Shown here: positions 35,526 to 45,772 of the stretch, one piece after another | Position numbering within the stretch: the stretch's first letter is position 1 | Layout: each line of letters starts with the position of its first letter | Assembly: GCA_022592445.1 (NCBI GenBank) | Contig: JABYQR010000226.1 | Location: forward strand, 1-64,000 | Source: Cytidiella melzeri | Taxonomy: Eukaryota > Basidiomycota > Agaricomycetes > Polyporales > Irpicaceae | Direction: 5' to 3' | DNA: 64,000 nt | Position numbers and translations under genes: made by a program | The notes under the pieces: model-generated | Databases searched by the model: none | Told to the model about the DNA's origin: nothing | Seen by the model: only the letters and a program-made list of their open reading frames with translations

Positions 35526-36256
35526 GAAAGAAGTCGCAGTGAGACAACGCAGAAGAAGCTACAGCTATGGGCGCAAAGAGACTCCCTCGACGCGAGCACA
35601 AAGCGTAAAGTGAACTCTGGAAACTGGGGTGGGGATTGATTGATTTTCTACGCAGTACAAGCAACACCTTTTTATATACCCTAAAGACCCTCTCCTAAAC
35701 CTTTCCTTCTATGTCCTAAACCCAAACGCGAGAGCGAGGAAACAGGGTGGCAGAATACTTCCGTCTGTGGAGGCAAAATGTCAGCAAGTCGACGCCCGGC
35801 AGGACACAGCGTTGGTCGACGCGGAGTAGTGGCGCGCGCCCTTGCGCTGAAAAGGCGCCAACCGTCGTGAGCAGGTGATGAGGCGCCGTCCAGGAGTTGC
35901 ACAGCGTGGTGTGATAGGAGTCTTCCTGAAACGGGGTTCGCGCGTCAAGTTTCCTCTACCGTTGGTCCAACCCGCGTCCGAAACACTTGGTGGCTGGCCG
36001 GCCCATGCTCCGATGCAAAAGGGGCGTGTCTATGTGTCAGAGTTCGGTGCGATTCCTCGGCCTCGGATGTTTCCGGCGCGTTGCTCCTTGTCAAGTCCTC
36101 GGATCCTCGGCAGACTCCTCGTGACCTCGGTGAACTCCTCGTGCCCGTGACGCTGGGAAAGTGGAGGGACTTGCCGCTCAGGATGACGCGGGCCGCGCAA
36201 ATGGTGGGCTGCTGCCGGGTCTCCGCGCCTAGCCGATTTCCGGGCGTATCAGCGCG
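35526..36256. promoter_or_regulatory. divergent promoter region between transposon genes
   Basis: 731 bp between the minus-strand ORF (start 35525) and the protease ORF (start 36257). The minus-strand TATA is at 35668-35681. No equally clear TATA for the plus-strand genes was found. Confidence 0.4.
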
Positions 36257-37432
36257 ATGCTCAATCCAGAGCTGTCCCACACAGCTCCTTGGATTTCATC
36301 TATAATACCCAGCGCAATCTTCAAGCCCGAGGACCTTCTGCAGATGGCATTGCCTCCTATACGCGTCGTTGAGGCTGTAGAGAAAGCGCTGTTGACTCCG
36401 TTGTCAGCAGCTCCTCAGTCGATTATTGCAGCTCACCTATCCAACCAACCTGGCGTTCCGAAACATCTTCCGCTCTGGGTGGTCACGTACTGGAAAGCTG
36501 CGCATAGGGTGCGGAATGTTTGGCAAATGTGGAGGACGAGTTTGGAGTGGGCGCAGAAAGGAACTGCAGGTTCTAGTTACGGCCGTCAGGCGTTGGAACG
36601 TCTAAACAAAAACCTAACTCACCTGGCCTGGGACGACTCCTTGAAAGGAGATGTACAGAGCTCAACTTCTTTATCGAGCATTTCAGAATGTATCCCTGCC
36701 TATCTATTCAATGCGCTTCTGACTGGTTCACATATCGATCAACTGCTTGCTCGACTAAGACGAAGACTTGAAACCTTACCTGAGATTGGATGGACAGCAT
36801 CTCATTCACTGGTTGGACTGGATATGATTTCAAGCATTGTTGCGGCATCGAAGGACACACCGGAGAACGTCGAGCATCTCCGAAAGTACGACGCAATACG
36901 TCTGCTAGAGTTTGACCTTGTGGGCGGACATACCGCAAGCGTAGGAGGAATTGCGTACATAAACGACAATCACTACACTGCTGTTGTGCTCCGTGTAAGG
37001 GACAGGTATCTTGGGTACGGCGACTCTATGAATGGACGGATGCCGAAGGACCTTCGATGTGCTATGCTATGGTGGATCGCTAGGTTGATAGACAAAGGGC
37101 TCAATGGCGGCGGGGATGTTCTTATTGATCAGTGGATTCAACACTTGCCAATAACATTGCAGCCAACTTACGACGGACACTCTTGCGGAATGCTAGCGGT
37201 GAACGCACTTACCCATCACTACGCTCCGGAGATTAGTCTGGTTGAACCAACCCGAACATCGCTTGCAGTTGAGCGCATTTTAGCATTCAACGATATCTGC
37301 CAAATACATTTCGATGCGGTAAGCAGAGTTATTGCAGATTTATCTTACAGGAAGGCTCACGTTTATTCCTCTGATAGCTCTCTGACTCTGATGCCGATCT
37401 ACCCGTTCAAAGTTTTGCTAGCCTCTCTATGA
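36257..37432 (+). CDS. Ulp1-like (C48) cysteine protease encoded by the DNA transposon, 391 aa
   Basis: Open from ATG 36257 to TGA 37430-37432. The C-terminal half has the SUMO-protease catalytic set in the right order: His239 (NDNHYTAVVL), Asp256 (LGYGDSM), Gln302 (LQPTYDG) and Cys310 (HSCGMLAVNAL), all present. The N-terminal 200 residues are unassigned. Ulp1-family enzymes cleave SUMO from conjugates, in the nucleus for many members. In transposons they may alter sumoylation of transposase or host silencing factors (inference). Its stop overlaps the transposase start (ATGA at 37429-37432), so both may be read from one transcript. Confidence 0.8.
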   Translation: MLNPELSHTAPWISSIIPSAIFKPEDLLQMALPPIRVVEAVEKALLTPLSAAPQSIIAAHLSNQPGVPKHLPLWVVTYWKAAHRVRNVWQMWRTSLEWAQKGTAGSSYGRQALERLNKNLTHLAWDDSLKGDVQSSTSLSSISECIPAYLFNALLTGSHIDQLLARLRRRLETLPEIGWTASHSLVGLDMISSIVAASKDTPENVEHLRKYDAIRLLEFDLVGGHTASVGGIAYINDNHYTAVVLRVRDRYLGYGDSMNGRMPKDLRCAMLWWIARLIDKGLNGGGDVLIDQWIQHLPITLQPTYDGHSCGMLAVNALTHHYAPEISLVEPTRTSLAVERILAFNDICQIHFDAVSRVIADLSYRKAHVYSSDSSLTLMPIYPFKVLLASL

Positions 37433-40151
37433 ATGCAGCGTTCAGTTTCGAATGTACTGTGCCAGGCGCTGGTTGTTTACATACCTTGGATGGGCCACGC
37501 AACATCGAGAGTCCTACTCATACTGGCAAAATCCTCCAGTCAAGTCGAGAGTCAAGCATGACGGTTCCAGTTCTTGATTCATCGAGTCCTGTTTTATCAC
37601 GTCAGCGATCTTTCATGAATCGGGACAGTGTTGACTTTGCTCAAGACGGAGAGCCATCGAGTAAGCAACTTCGTGTTGGTACCGAAGCACCCTCGGTATT
37701 CCCAGTTGTACGCGAGGCAAAATCAAAGAAAATCAACACAAAGCTAATACATCCTGCCTTTGCGAGGTTCAAGCCCATCACCCAAGACGAGTTGCAAGAA
37801 GTTAGTCGGCTGGAGCAAATTGCCAAAGATGAGAGACTGGCTGAGATAGCACAGCATGAGGAGAGAGAGAAAGAGAGACAAAGGGAGAAAGAGCGCGAAG
37901 GGAATCGGATTTGCAAGGCATGGCAACGGGCGCGGAAACGTCAGCTGGCCACAGAACACTCGGACAGTGAAGACAATGCTACCGGGCCATCAGGAAAAGA
38001 TATGAAGGTGAGAGTTTGCTATTCAGTCAGATTGTCGTACTCACAATAGGAAATTTAGCTACGCAAGCTGCAGCTCCACGATGACATCTCTCAGTCGCGG
38101 TCTGTACCATCTCGAGACGTTGTCGCTGAAGTATTGCGGCCATTTCGTCAGTTGAAAGCAGTACTCAATGCTGGCAAGACAGAGACTAGAGGACATAAGA
38201 AGAAGCTTGAGAATGAGCCAGAAAATCGCGTGAAAGCTCACCGCGTGCACTGGATGAATCCGCTCCTGTTTGGTCAGATTGAAGCCACTGCCAAGTCTAT
38301 TGGCTATCCATGGAAGCCAAAAGACATTGTCCGCAAGCTTTGGAGCATTAATCCTGTCTTTGAACATCTAGATCTGCGTCAAATCTCTGAGTGGCGGAAT
38401 ACCGACATTAGCGATCGCTTGGTTTGGAAGGACTCAGTCCAGAAGCGTCTGCAAAGAAAGCATAGAGCAGGCGGTGAGGTTACACATGTGGGAATTCTGG
38501 TGAGTTCAGCCCTACCTACAAAAAGAAAAGTGCTGACCAATTTCTACAAGCGTGCTTATCCTGATATGACAAAGCTCATCATCAATGTACTTGAGGAGCT
38601 ACGAAAAGCATCAGCAACAGTCGACATGCCAACTGTCCGAGCCGTCATGATTGGCTACATTACGACGTATGCATCAGAGGTTTTTGAGAAGAAAGGAAAG
38701 GACGGGCAACATTTCAAATGCTCGGAGGCATTTGTTCGCGTGTTCTTGAAGAAAGTGATGGATTGGTCCTTACGAAGGTCAACGCGCGCTGGTCAGAAGG
38801 TCCCTGGAAACGTAGATGCTCTATTGAAGAAGGCTTTTCTCCGTGCAAGTGCGGCTATCCGTGATGGAAAGATCCAGGCGTGCTTTGTGGTAAACACAGA
38901 CCAGACCCAGTGTGTGTATAGTCATGACACGTTGAAGACCTTGGAAAAGAAAGGGGTAAAGCAGGTAGCTACGGCAGGCAAAGAGGAGAAACGTGCCTTT
39001 ACTCTTGTTGTCGGTATCTCTCAGAGCGGAGACGTCCTTCCTTTCCAGGCCATCTATCAAGGGTCGAATGAGCGACAGTTGCTACCAAAGAAATCTGCTG
39101 ATCCAACGTTAGCACCATTCTGGGAAGCTGCGAAGACAGCTGAAATTTGCTTCGAGGTTTCGAAAACATCGACGTACTGGTCAACGCAGGCGACAATGCG
39201 GAGTTACGTCAAATACATCCTCGTTCCATACTTCGAGAAGCAGAAGGTTCGCCTTGGCCTTCTGAACCAGCGCTGTTTATGGGTCATCGATGTTTGGTCA
39301 GTTCATCGCTCGCTGGAGTTCTGTTCATGGCTACAGGCTACGTACCCATGGGTAGTGCTCAACTATATTCCTGGAGGATGCACAGGGCTCTGGCAGCCAA
39401 CCGACGTTGGCATTCAGCGGCCACTAAAACATGCGATCCGTCGAAGTGCTCACCATCACGTCATACAAGAAACCCTGACACAGCTCAATCTTGGAGCCTC
39501 TGCAGGCAAGATTAAGTTCGATACAAAGATAGGCACACTACGTGATCGCTCCGTTGAGTGGCTGGTGAATGGCTATAACGCCATCAACGATGCCAGTCTT
39601 GTGAGAAAGGTCAGTGCTAACACTGTCCTTGTGTGAAATTATGCTAATAGCTCTCACCGCTATGTGCATAGTCATGGGAACTCTGTCGTGTGCCAGGCAC
39701 CTTGTTCAATTTCTCTCACGCAAGCCTGGATAGCGAGGAGGCTCGCGAAGCCCTCAATGCACTTGTTCGTAACGATCCGGACTTCTATACAGAAATCACC
39801 AGCGGAAAAAGCGAGCATGATGTTCCTGGCGATGCTCTGAAAATTGCTGAAGATGGTGACAATGCCTGGAACCTTGGCAAAGGTGATGACGTGAGTCTTA
39901 CCGTAAAGGCCGTCATTGCTTGTACCACTGCTCCGGAGACTTACAGCAGCGCGCTTGACAAGACTTCCGATGCAGATGGAGAGAGCTCAGATGAGGATTA
40001 TCAACCGCCTGTGCAGGTCGAACATAACATCGATGGAGAGAAAGCCGAAGAGCAGATGGAGAGAGTAGGCAAAAGGGCGCGAGTCCCAAATAAGCGCTAC
40101 AACAGTGCTTTGTGGACCCGTTGTGATGCATCAGACGAGGAGGAGGTGTAG
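37429..40151 (+). CDS. DDE_1-type transposase (pogo/Tc1-mariner-like), 869 aa, two introns
   Basis: Exons 37429-38007, 38059-39609 and 39672-40151; introns of 51 and 62 nt with GTGAGA..TTTAG and GTCAGT..CATAG, phase 0. The N-terminus is charged and partly coiled-coil (EEREKERQREKERE). The middle has a helix-turn-helix-like region ending WSLRRSTRAGQKVP. Catalytic triad: Asp474 (NTDQTQ), Asp604 (WVIDVWSVH), Asp642 (LWQPTDVG), i.e. DD37D. The C-terminal acidic tail has a basic patch (KRARVPNKRY). It should cut and rejoin at TA using the element's TIRs. All catalytic residues and the spliced frame are intact, so it may be functional. Confidence 0.88.
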
Positions 40152-40317
40152 AATATGTTTTATATGTATCTCTACATACAATGGTTTTACTTCCTTTGCG
40201 CCGCAGGCCCGACAAATCCAGTTGTAGAGAACTCGTAAATTTAACAACATGAGCCCTCCGTGACCCGTGACATTGACCAAAATAACAACAAAAGTCGACC
40301 TCACCGTGACCGTGACC
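40152..40317. other. right non-coding end of the DNA transposon
   Basis: 3' flank of the transposase with subterminal repeats (AACAACATG..CGTGACCC and GTGACATTGACC.AAATAACAAC) related to those at the left end. Confidence 0.6.
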
Positions 40318-40341
40318 CCCGTTACAGTCGTAAACGTACAG
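40318..40341 (-). repeat. right terminal inverted repeat
   Basis: Reverse complement begins CTGTACGTTTACGACT; partner of 33636-33659. Confidence 0.85.
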
Positions 40342-40343
40342 TA

Positions 40344-40503
40344 TATAGCTGGTAGTACAAATACTAACTTGGTCTTTACTGGGCTAGATACCTGCATAAG
40401 GTTTATAGTTGGTGAGAGCATTGTGCTATACGCCTGCCACCACCTCGTCGTCGTCTTCCACTCCGTGTCCCTAGTTACTACGTCGAGCTCCGTCTCCGTG
40501 ACA
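40344..40503 (+). repeat. G1 5' LTR, piece 3
   Basis: TATAGCTGGTAG to CTCCGTGACA, matching 63015-63174. With pieces 1 and 2 it totals 745 bp, 12 fewer than the 757-bp 3' LTR, explained by the deletion near 33590. Confidence 0.92.
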
Positions 40504-40505
40504 TT

Positions 40506-40515
40506 AGGTCGAGCT
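40506..40515 (+). promoter_or_regulatory. G1 self-primer PBS
   Basis: AGGTCGAGCT, two bases after the LTR. AGGTCGAG is complementary to CTCGACCT at the predicted transcript start in the family's LTR (62964-62971). No tRNA 3' CCA complement (TGG) is present. Confidence 0.65.
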
Positions 40516-40576
40516 CGTTGTGAAACCCTGGGTTCCCCCATTCCCACCGTTTAAAAAAGTTTATTCCTGTTTGACG

Positions 40577-41380
40577 AGTACGTCTCCGGTCTCTCCATAC
40601 CGTTGAGCTACTACTTACATCGCCCGTTTCTACCCCCTGCGTTGTCCAGTGCCTAAGGACACGCGCACCCGTTTATCCAAGGACCTCACTACCAACGAGC
40701 CTCAGCTCAAGAGGTGCCTTCTGCCTTCATTCCTTGACGCTCTCGCTGCCAAGCGAAAAAGCGGTCAACCCCATCGCTGGTCTGACAAAGACCTGGTCGC
40801 CGTTACCGACTACGTCTCCAAGAAACCGCCAGTAAAAGGCATCACTCTCACCGTCCCCTCGTACGAGGACAATCAACAACTTTGCGCTTCTGCCAGAGCA
40901 TACGGAGAACGCATCGCCGAAGAACGTGCTCGCACTCTAGCTGAGCAACGTGTCCACAAGCCCACACTCGCTGAGCGGCTTGCCAAGCTCCCTGCACCGA
41001 CTCCCGCTCCCGCAGCACCAAAGCCGGTGCTCCTCAACTTTAAAAAGTTGTCACCGGTTGACCTTGTAGGCATCTTCAAGCCTAAGCTCACCGCTGTCCG
41101 CACCCAACTACAAGCTCTTACAGAGCTTCAAGAACTTCTCCATTGCGCAGACCCCGACCACCGTTGCGCTTTGCTTCACCTCGTCAATAAAGTCAACCGC
41201 TTCCTTAACCGACTTGACGAACTTGCACCAGTCACAGCAGACCGCAGGTGGCAACTCCTAGACTGGGGTTGCAAAGCAATTGGGAAAATCTCGTTTAAGC
41301 AGCTTCGTAAGAACTATAGCAAAGTTCTTGCCCAGCTTAACGTAGTTAATAGAGATAGCTACTTCGACTGGATTAGATAG
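40577..41380 (+). CDS. G1 ORF0, start codon made by splicing
   Basis: Predicted leader intron 40578-40649 (GTACGT...CTACTTAC...TCCAG, 72 nt) joins A(40577) to TG(40650-40651), giving ATG CCT AAG. No ATG starts this frame in genomic DNA. 243 codons to TAG 41378-41380. No known domain. Conserved with G2 and G3 ORF0: the VPKD/MPKD start, an S/T-x-K-D/E-L motif, AERL/AERF, GIFKPKLTA, and a C-terminal LLDWGCKAIGKISF..LRKNY. Basic, probably helical. A role alongside Gag (RNA binding, assembly) is possible but unproven. Confidence 0.65.
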
Positions 41381-42867
41381 TCCAGAAGTTTTGCCCGCCA
41401 CATCTTCAGAACGTTTGATTTGCAATAATTGTATCCATTTCTTCGATCCTATAGCGGTCACAGACAACTACTTTCGAGCCAACAAAGGATCATTCTACGA
41501 GTGTGAAAACCAACCGTGTCCTAATTGATTAAATCAGTTAGACCCCACTGAAGCCATCAGACACGAGTATTACACCGAGACTTACCAACCGCCTTCTGAA
41601 GAAAACCGTTGTCTTATCACTAAGAAAGACATGGACCAGCAGAACGCTGCTCCTGACGCCGCCCCAGCTGTCGCCGCCAACTTGAGTGCCCAGGACATTC
41701 TCAACATGTTCGGCATCCTTACACAGAGAATGGTGGACCTCACCAATCAAGTTGCTGCTCTGGCAGCTGTACAACCCACCGCAACTGCCGCTGCCACTCA
41801 CGGCTCCAGGGAACGGAGTATCGTAGAAAAGCCGGTGTCATTCAAGGGAAAGACATTCTTGGAGGCAAGGCTCTTCCGTCACGCATTCATAGTCTGGGCC
41901 CAGAACCAGGGCAAAGTGTTCTTCCAACAGGATGCCCAAGGCCAGGTCCAATTGGACAACAATGGCGCGAGGATCTTCGATCCTCATAAACTCATCACAA
42001 GCGCCCTGTCCTTCATGCAGGAAGACGGCGCCAATTGGGCTCGTCCTCACATCGAGGAGCTAGCCAGCAGCAAACCAGCGTTCGGAAATAGCTGGGACAC
42101 GTTTATCGAGGCCTTCAAGGCCAAATTAGAGCCTATTGACGCAGTCATGGAGGCCAAGACCAAAGTTGCCGGCATGAAGCAGGGCAACAAAACCTTTGCC
42201 GCCCACATCTCGGAGTTCGAGACTTGGGCCCCTCGCACTGGCCGGAGCCAGCAGGACCTTTTCGATTGCCTCAAGTCCAGCTTGAGCACGGAGTACTTGC
42301 AGCGTGTCTCGTACTTCCAGACCCGCGCAACCATGTATGATGCAACCAATGCAAGGCCGTAGACGCGCAGCTTGCTGACCTACGTAATAGCACAGGGAAG
42401 GTCATGGTGGATAGTTCCTCGGGACACGGCAAGTCCCACCAGCAAGCGTTCCGCGATCCCAATGCGATGGAGATCGACGCGTCCCGCTTCTCCCCCTCTT
42501 TTGACTCGCTCTTTGCGGGTCTGGGCAAGCAGGAGATCTTCCAGAAATGGAAGAAGGAGATGAGCAAGCACTGCTCGGTTTGTGGATCCGAGAACCACAA
42601 AAAGAGGGACTCGAAGCACCCCGATGACCCGGTCTGCAACCACTGCGGTGGCACCGGTCACTGGGGGGCAGTTTGCCTGAAACGGCTCCAAGGCGTCCCT
42701 AAGGGACAAAAGGTTGCTGCTACCTCGTCAACATTGTCGACTACTACTGCAGCCAAGCAAGACGGTCCAACGACAAGGATGCTAAGATCGCTGCGCTCAA
42801 GGACATGCTTGACATCCAAAAGAAGCAAATGGATGAAATGGCTGCCAAAATCAATGCGGTTTCTTGA
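41373..42867 (+). pseudogene. G1 gag (capsid and zinc knuckle), frameshifted
   Basis: The frame is open from 41373 before any ATG, reading LICNNCIHFF...CENQPCPN then TGA 41526-41528; G2 and G3 have Arg there (CGA to TGA). The first ATG of the frame is 41631. Retrotrans-Gag capsid about 41800-42350 (VEKPVSFKGKTF, ITSALSFMQEDGANWA). A small deletion near 42345 shifts the frame. CCHC knuckle CNHCGGTGHWGAVC at 42634-42675. Ends GTTTCTTGA at 42865-42867, where pol continues in the -1 frame. Confidence 0.85.
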
Positions 42868-45106
42868 AGAGGACTCGTGACACAGCCGCAGCTGCGAGTC
42901 CCCCCGATATCCTGTCCTTGTCTCCTTCGTCGTCCACCTCGTCTTCTGCCTCGTGTACTATAGCAACTCCGTGCCCATCATCTGTTATCTCTTCATGTAC
43001 TATCTCGTCGCTAGATCGGTTATCTTCTCATTTCCGTGTACATGTACTAGTCAAAGGTCTCAATAGAAGCATCCGTGTTCCTGCTATGATTGAATCAGGA
43101 GCCACGGCTTTGTTCATCAGTCACCAGTTTGTCAAAAAGCATAAGATTATCCAACACCCTCTTGAAAGGATCATCTCGTTACACAACATTGACGGAACTA
43201 AGAATAAAGCTGGCGGATTAACGCATTTGTTGCCTTACACTCACAGTCGGAGATCACACGGAAAAGGCAGAGTTTCTTGTCACGGACTTAGGTCCAGAAG
43301 ACGTCATTCTTGGGCTACCATGGCTCAAGCGCGTAAACCCTACCGTCAACTGGGAAAAAGGAGAAATGACAATTCCGAGCGGCTCGGAAGAATCTCCTGA
43401 CAAACCTTTCCAGAAGGTTGACGGTAATCGCAAAGAACGTAGGCAGTGGGTCAAAGCCGGTATTATCCAAGACACCACTGACAAAGTCTGGTGTATGGCC
43501 GGCTTCACCTACTCTACTAAACTTGCTGCCGAAGCAAACGAAGCTAAAGCTCAGCACTCTTCGAAGACATCGTTCCATCAGAGTACCATAGACACGCTAA
43601 AGTCTTCTCTGAGGAAGAGTCTAATCGGCTACCCCAGCATCAGCCCTGGGACCATTCGATTGATCTCAAACCAGACGCTCCTGAGACCATCAAATCAAAA
43701 GTTTACCCTATGCCCCTGAATGAACAAGCCGAGCTTGACAAGTTCATCCAGGAGAACCTATCCAAAGGTTACATCACCCTTCTAAGTCTCCGATGGCTTC
43801 TCCAGTCTTCTTCATCAAAAAGAAGGATAACAAACTCCGACTTATTCAGGACTACAGAAAACTCAACGACATCACTGTGAAGAATCGCTACCCTCTACCG
43901 CTTGCCACCGACATCATCAACAAGCTCAAGGGTGCAAAGATCTTCACAAATTCGATGTTCGTTGGGGATATCACAATGTCCGAATCAAAGAAGGAGACGA
44001 GTACAAAGCGGCGTTCGTTACCAACCGAGGACTCTTCGAACCTAAGTCATGTTCTTCGGTCTCACGAACTCACCCGCTACCTTCCAAGCTCTGATGGACA
44101 ACATCTTGCCGACCTCGTCGCCGAGGGCAAGGTGGCTGTCTATCTAGATGACATCTTGATCTGGAGCAACAATCTGACAGAGCACCGCAAGGTTGTACAT
44201 GAAGTCCTCGAGCGACTTCAACAGCATGACCTCTACCTTCGGCCGGAAAAGTGCGAGTTTGAGAAATCTGAGATCGAGTACCTCGGGTTGATCATTCGCG
44301 CCGGCGAAGTAGCTATGGACCCTGTCAAAGTCCAAGCAGTTTCTACGTGGCCCACACCCAAGAACCTCAAAGAAGTTAGAGGGTTCATAGGGCTTGCCAA
44401 TTCTACCGCCGCTTCATTCAGGACTTCTCAAAGCACGCACGACCTTTACACGACCTGACTAAGAAGGACGTACCGTTCGTCTGGGGTCCAGCACAGCAGA
44501 CTGCCTTCACGTTGCTAAAGAAGGCCTTTACTACTAAGCCTATCTTGGCAGTCTGGGACCCTGAACTCCCTACACGTCTAGAAGTCGATGCTCGGGCTAT
44601 GCAACCGGTGGAATTATCTCCCAGAAATCAAAGGAAGATGGATTCTACCACCCTATCGCCTACCGGTCTGCATCTATGACTGAAGCCGAGCGTAACTACG
44701 AAATCTTTGATCAGGAGATGTTAGCCATCACCGAGGCTCTCAAAGATTGGCTCCACTACCTTGAGGGGCTCAAGGAACCGTTTGAGATCTGGACAGATCA
44801 CGCGAACCTGCAGTACTGGAAAACTGCGCAACACCTCACTCGACGTCAAGCACGTTGGTCACTACTCTTGGCTGACTTCAACTTCGTATTGGTACACAAG
44901 CCTGGCAGTACCATGATACACGCTGATCCCCTCTCTCGTCTTCACTCCCACGTTGTCACGGACGAAGAAGACAACAAGGATCAGGTGGTACTAAAACCGG
45001 AACACTTCCGGATCCTCGCTACCAGTGCTCTCGCCACTGCTTCTCCCCTCGAATCAAAGATCTGAGAATGCACGGAGCAAGAAGCAGAAGTCGCACAAGC
45101 TCTCGC
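42865..45106 (+). pseudogene. G1 pol, part 1 (protease, RT, RNase H), frameshifted
   Basis: Protease VLVKGLNRSIRVPAMIESGATALF (catalytic Asp is Glu: ESGA), RT thumb-to-palm with MASPVFFIKKKD.KLR and YLDD near 44139-44150, RNase H (AERNYEIFDQEMLAI, WTDHANLQYW). Several 1-bp indels split it. Ends at ..VAQALA, where G2 is inserted (TSD CTCGC 45102-45106); the next residues TLCKKGPR are at 53539. Confidence 0.85.
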
Positions 45107-45770
45107 TGACATGGATAGTCCAACAGACCGGATTTTTCCAACATTGTCACAAGTTTATAGCCTTAAGCGCCTATCTAGAGCGCTTATTTTCCGGCTAGGA
45201 GTGTTACCAGACCTAACCCTAACCCGGGTCACGTGACATCCTGCCTTATTTATCAATAGTCCAGACCCAAACCCTAGACTCAGTCTGGAGCGGTTCCAGA
45301 TCAACCTAGGCTATTGTTCTATTGTTCCTCTTCCATTGATAGGGATTCCCCAGGGATTCCCCCAGTTTCTATTGTTCTATTGTTCTATTGTTCTAGTGTT
45401 CTAGCTCTATTGTTCTCCGTACCCTGGTCCTTGACAGTTACTCAGGTCCTTGACAGCTACCCTGGTCCTTGACAGTTACCCTGGTCCCTTATTGTTCTAT
45501 TGTTACTCCAGCCCCACAGTTACTCCAGTCCCTAGTGTGGGAACTTGTGCACAGACCACCCAGCCACAGTATATATAGTAGACCTTACCCTTCCTAGCTC
45601 TGCATCTTGACCTCTCTGTCATTTGCACTGCTAGTATCCGGCCTCAGTGCCTGCTTGCCTGCTCATCATCGACTTTGACCTCGTTGTCGTCGTTGGAGAT
45701 CCATCCCCCCTTCATCTCTACTTCACTCCCTTGTTAGGGTTATCATCATAGCAGCAGTCGCTCCGCGACA
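45107..45770 (+). repeat. G2 5' LTR
   Basis: 664 bp. TATATATA at 45570-45577, predicted start at 45604 (ATCTTGACCT). Contains short repeated motifs CTATTGTTCT and CCTTGACAG around 45320-45500. Confidence 0.94.
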
Positions 45771-45772
45771 TT

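Larger units (their letters stand above)
33636..40341 (+). mobile_element. DDE DNA transposon (Tc1/mariner-pogo-like, TA TSD) with Ulp1-like protease, 6706 bp
   Basis: Flanked by TA (33634-33635 and 40342-40343). Excision gives CTTGTACTATATAGC, exactly the uninterrupted LTR at 63006. The ends are imperfect TIRs (20 of 24 matches). It encodes an 869-aa spliced DDD transposase, a 391-aa Ulp1-like peptidase whose ORF overlaps the transposase ATG, and a possible 175-aa Pro-rich protein on the other strand. TA target and DDD triad place it in IS630-Tc1-mariner; size and protease are unusual for that group. Since the ORFs are open, it may be recent. Confidence 0.85.

Noticed and set aside
37319..37350. 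32-nt GTAAGC...TTACAG intron that might fuse protease to transposase
   Set aside because: Too short, and the resulting frame meets TGA after seven codons.
39897..39952. GTGAGT...TTACAG as a third transposase intron
   Set aside because: Removing 56 nt brings in a stop within four codons, whereas reading through stays open to 40151.
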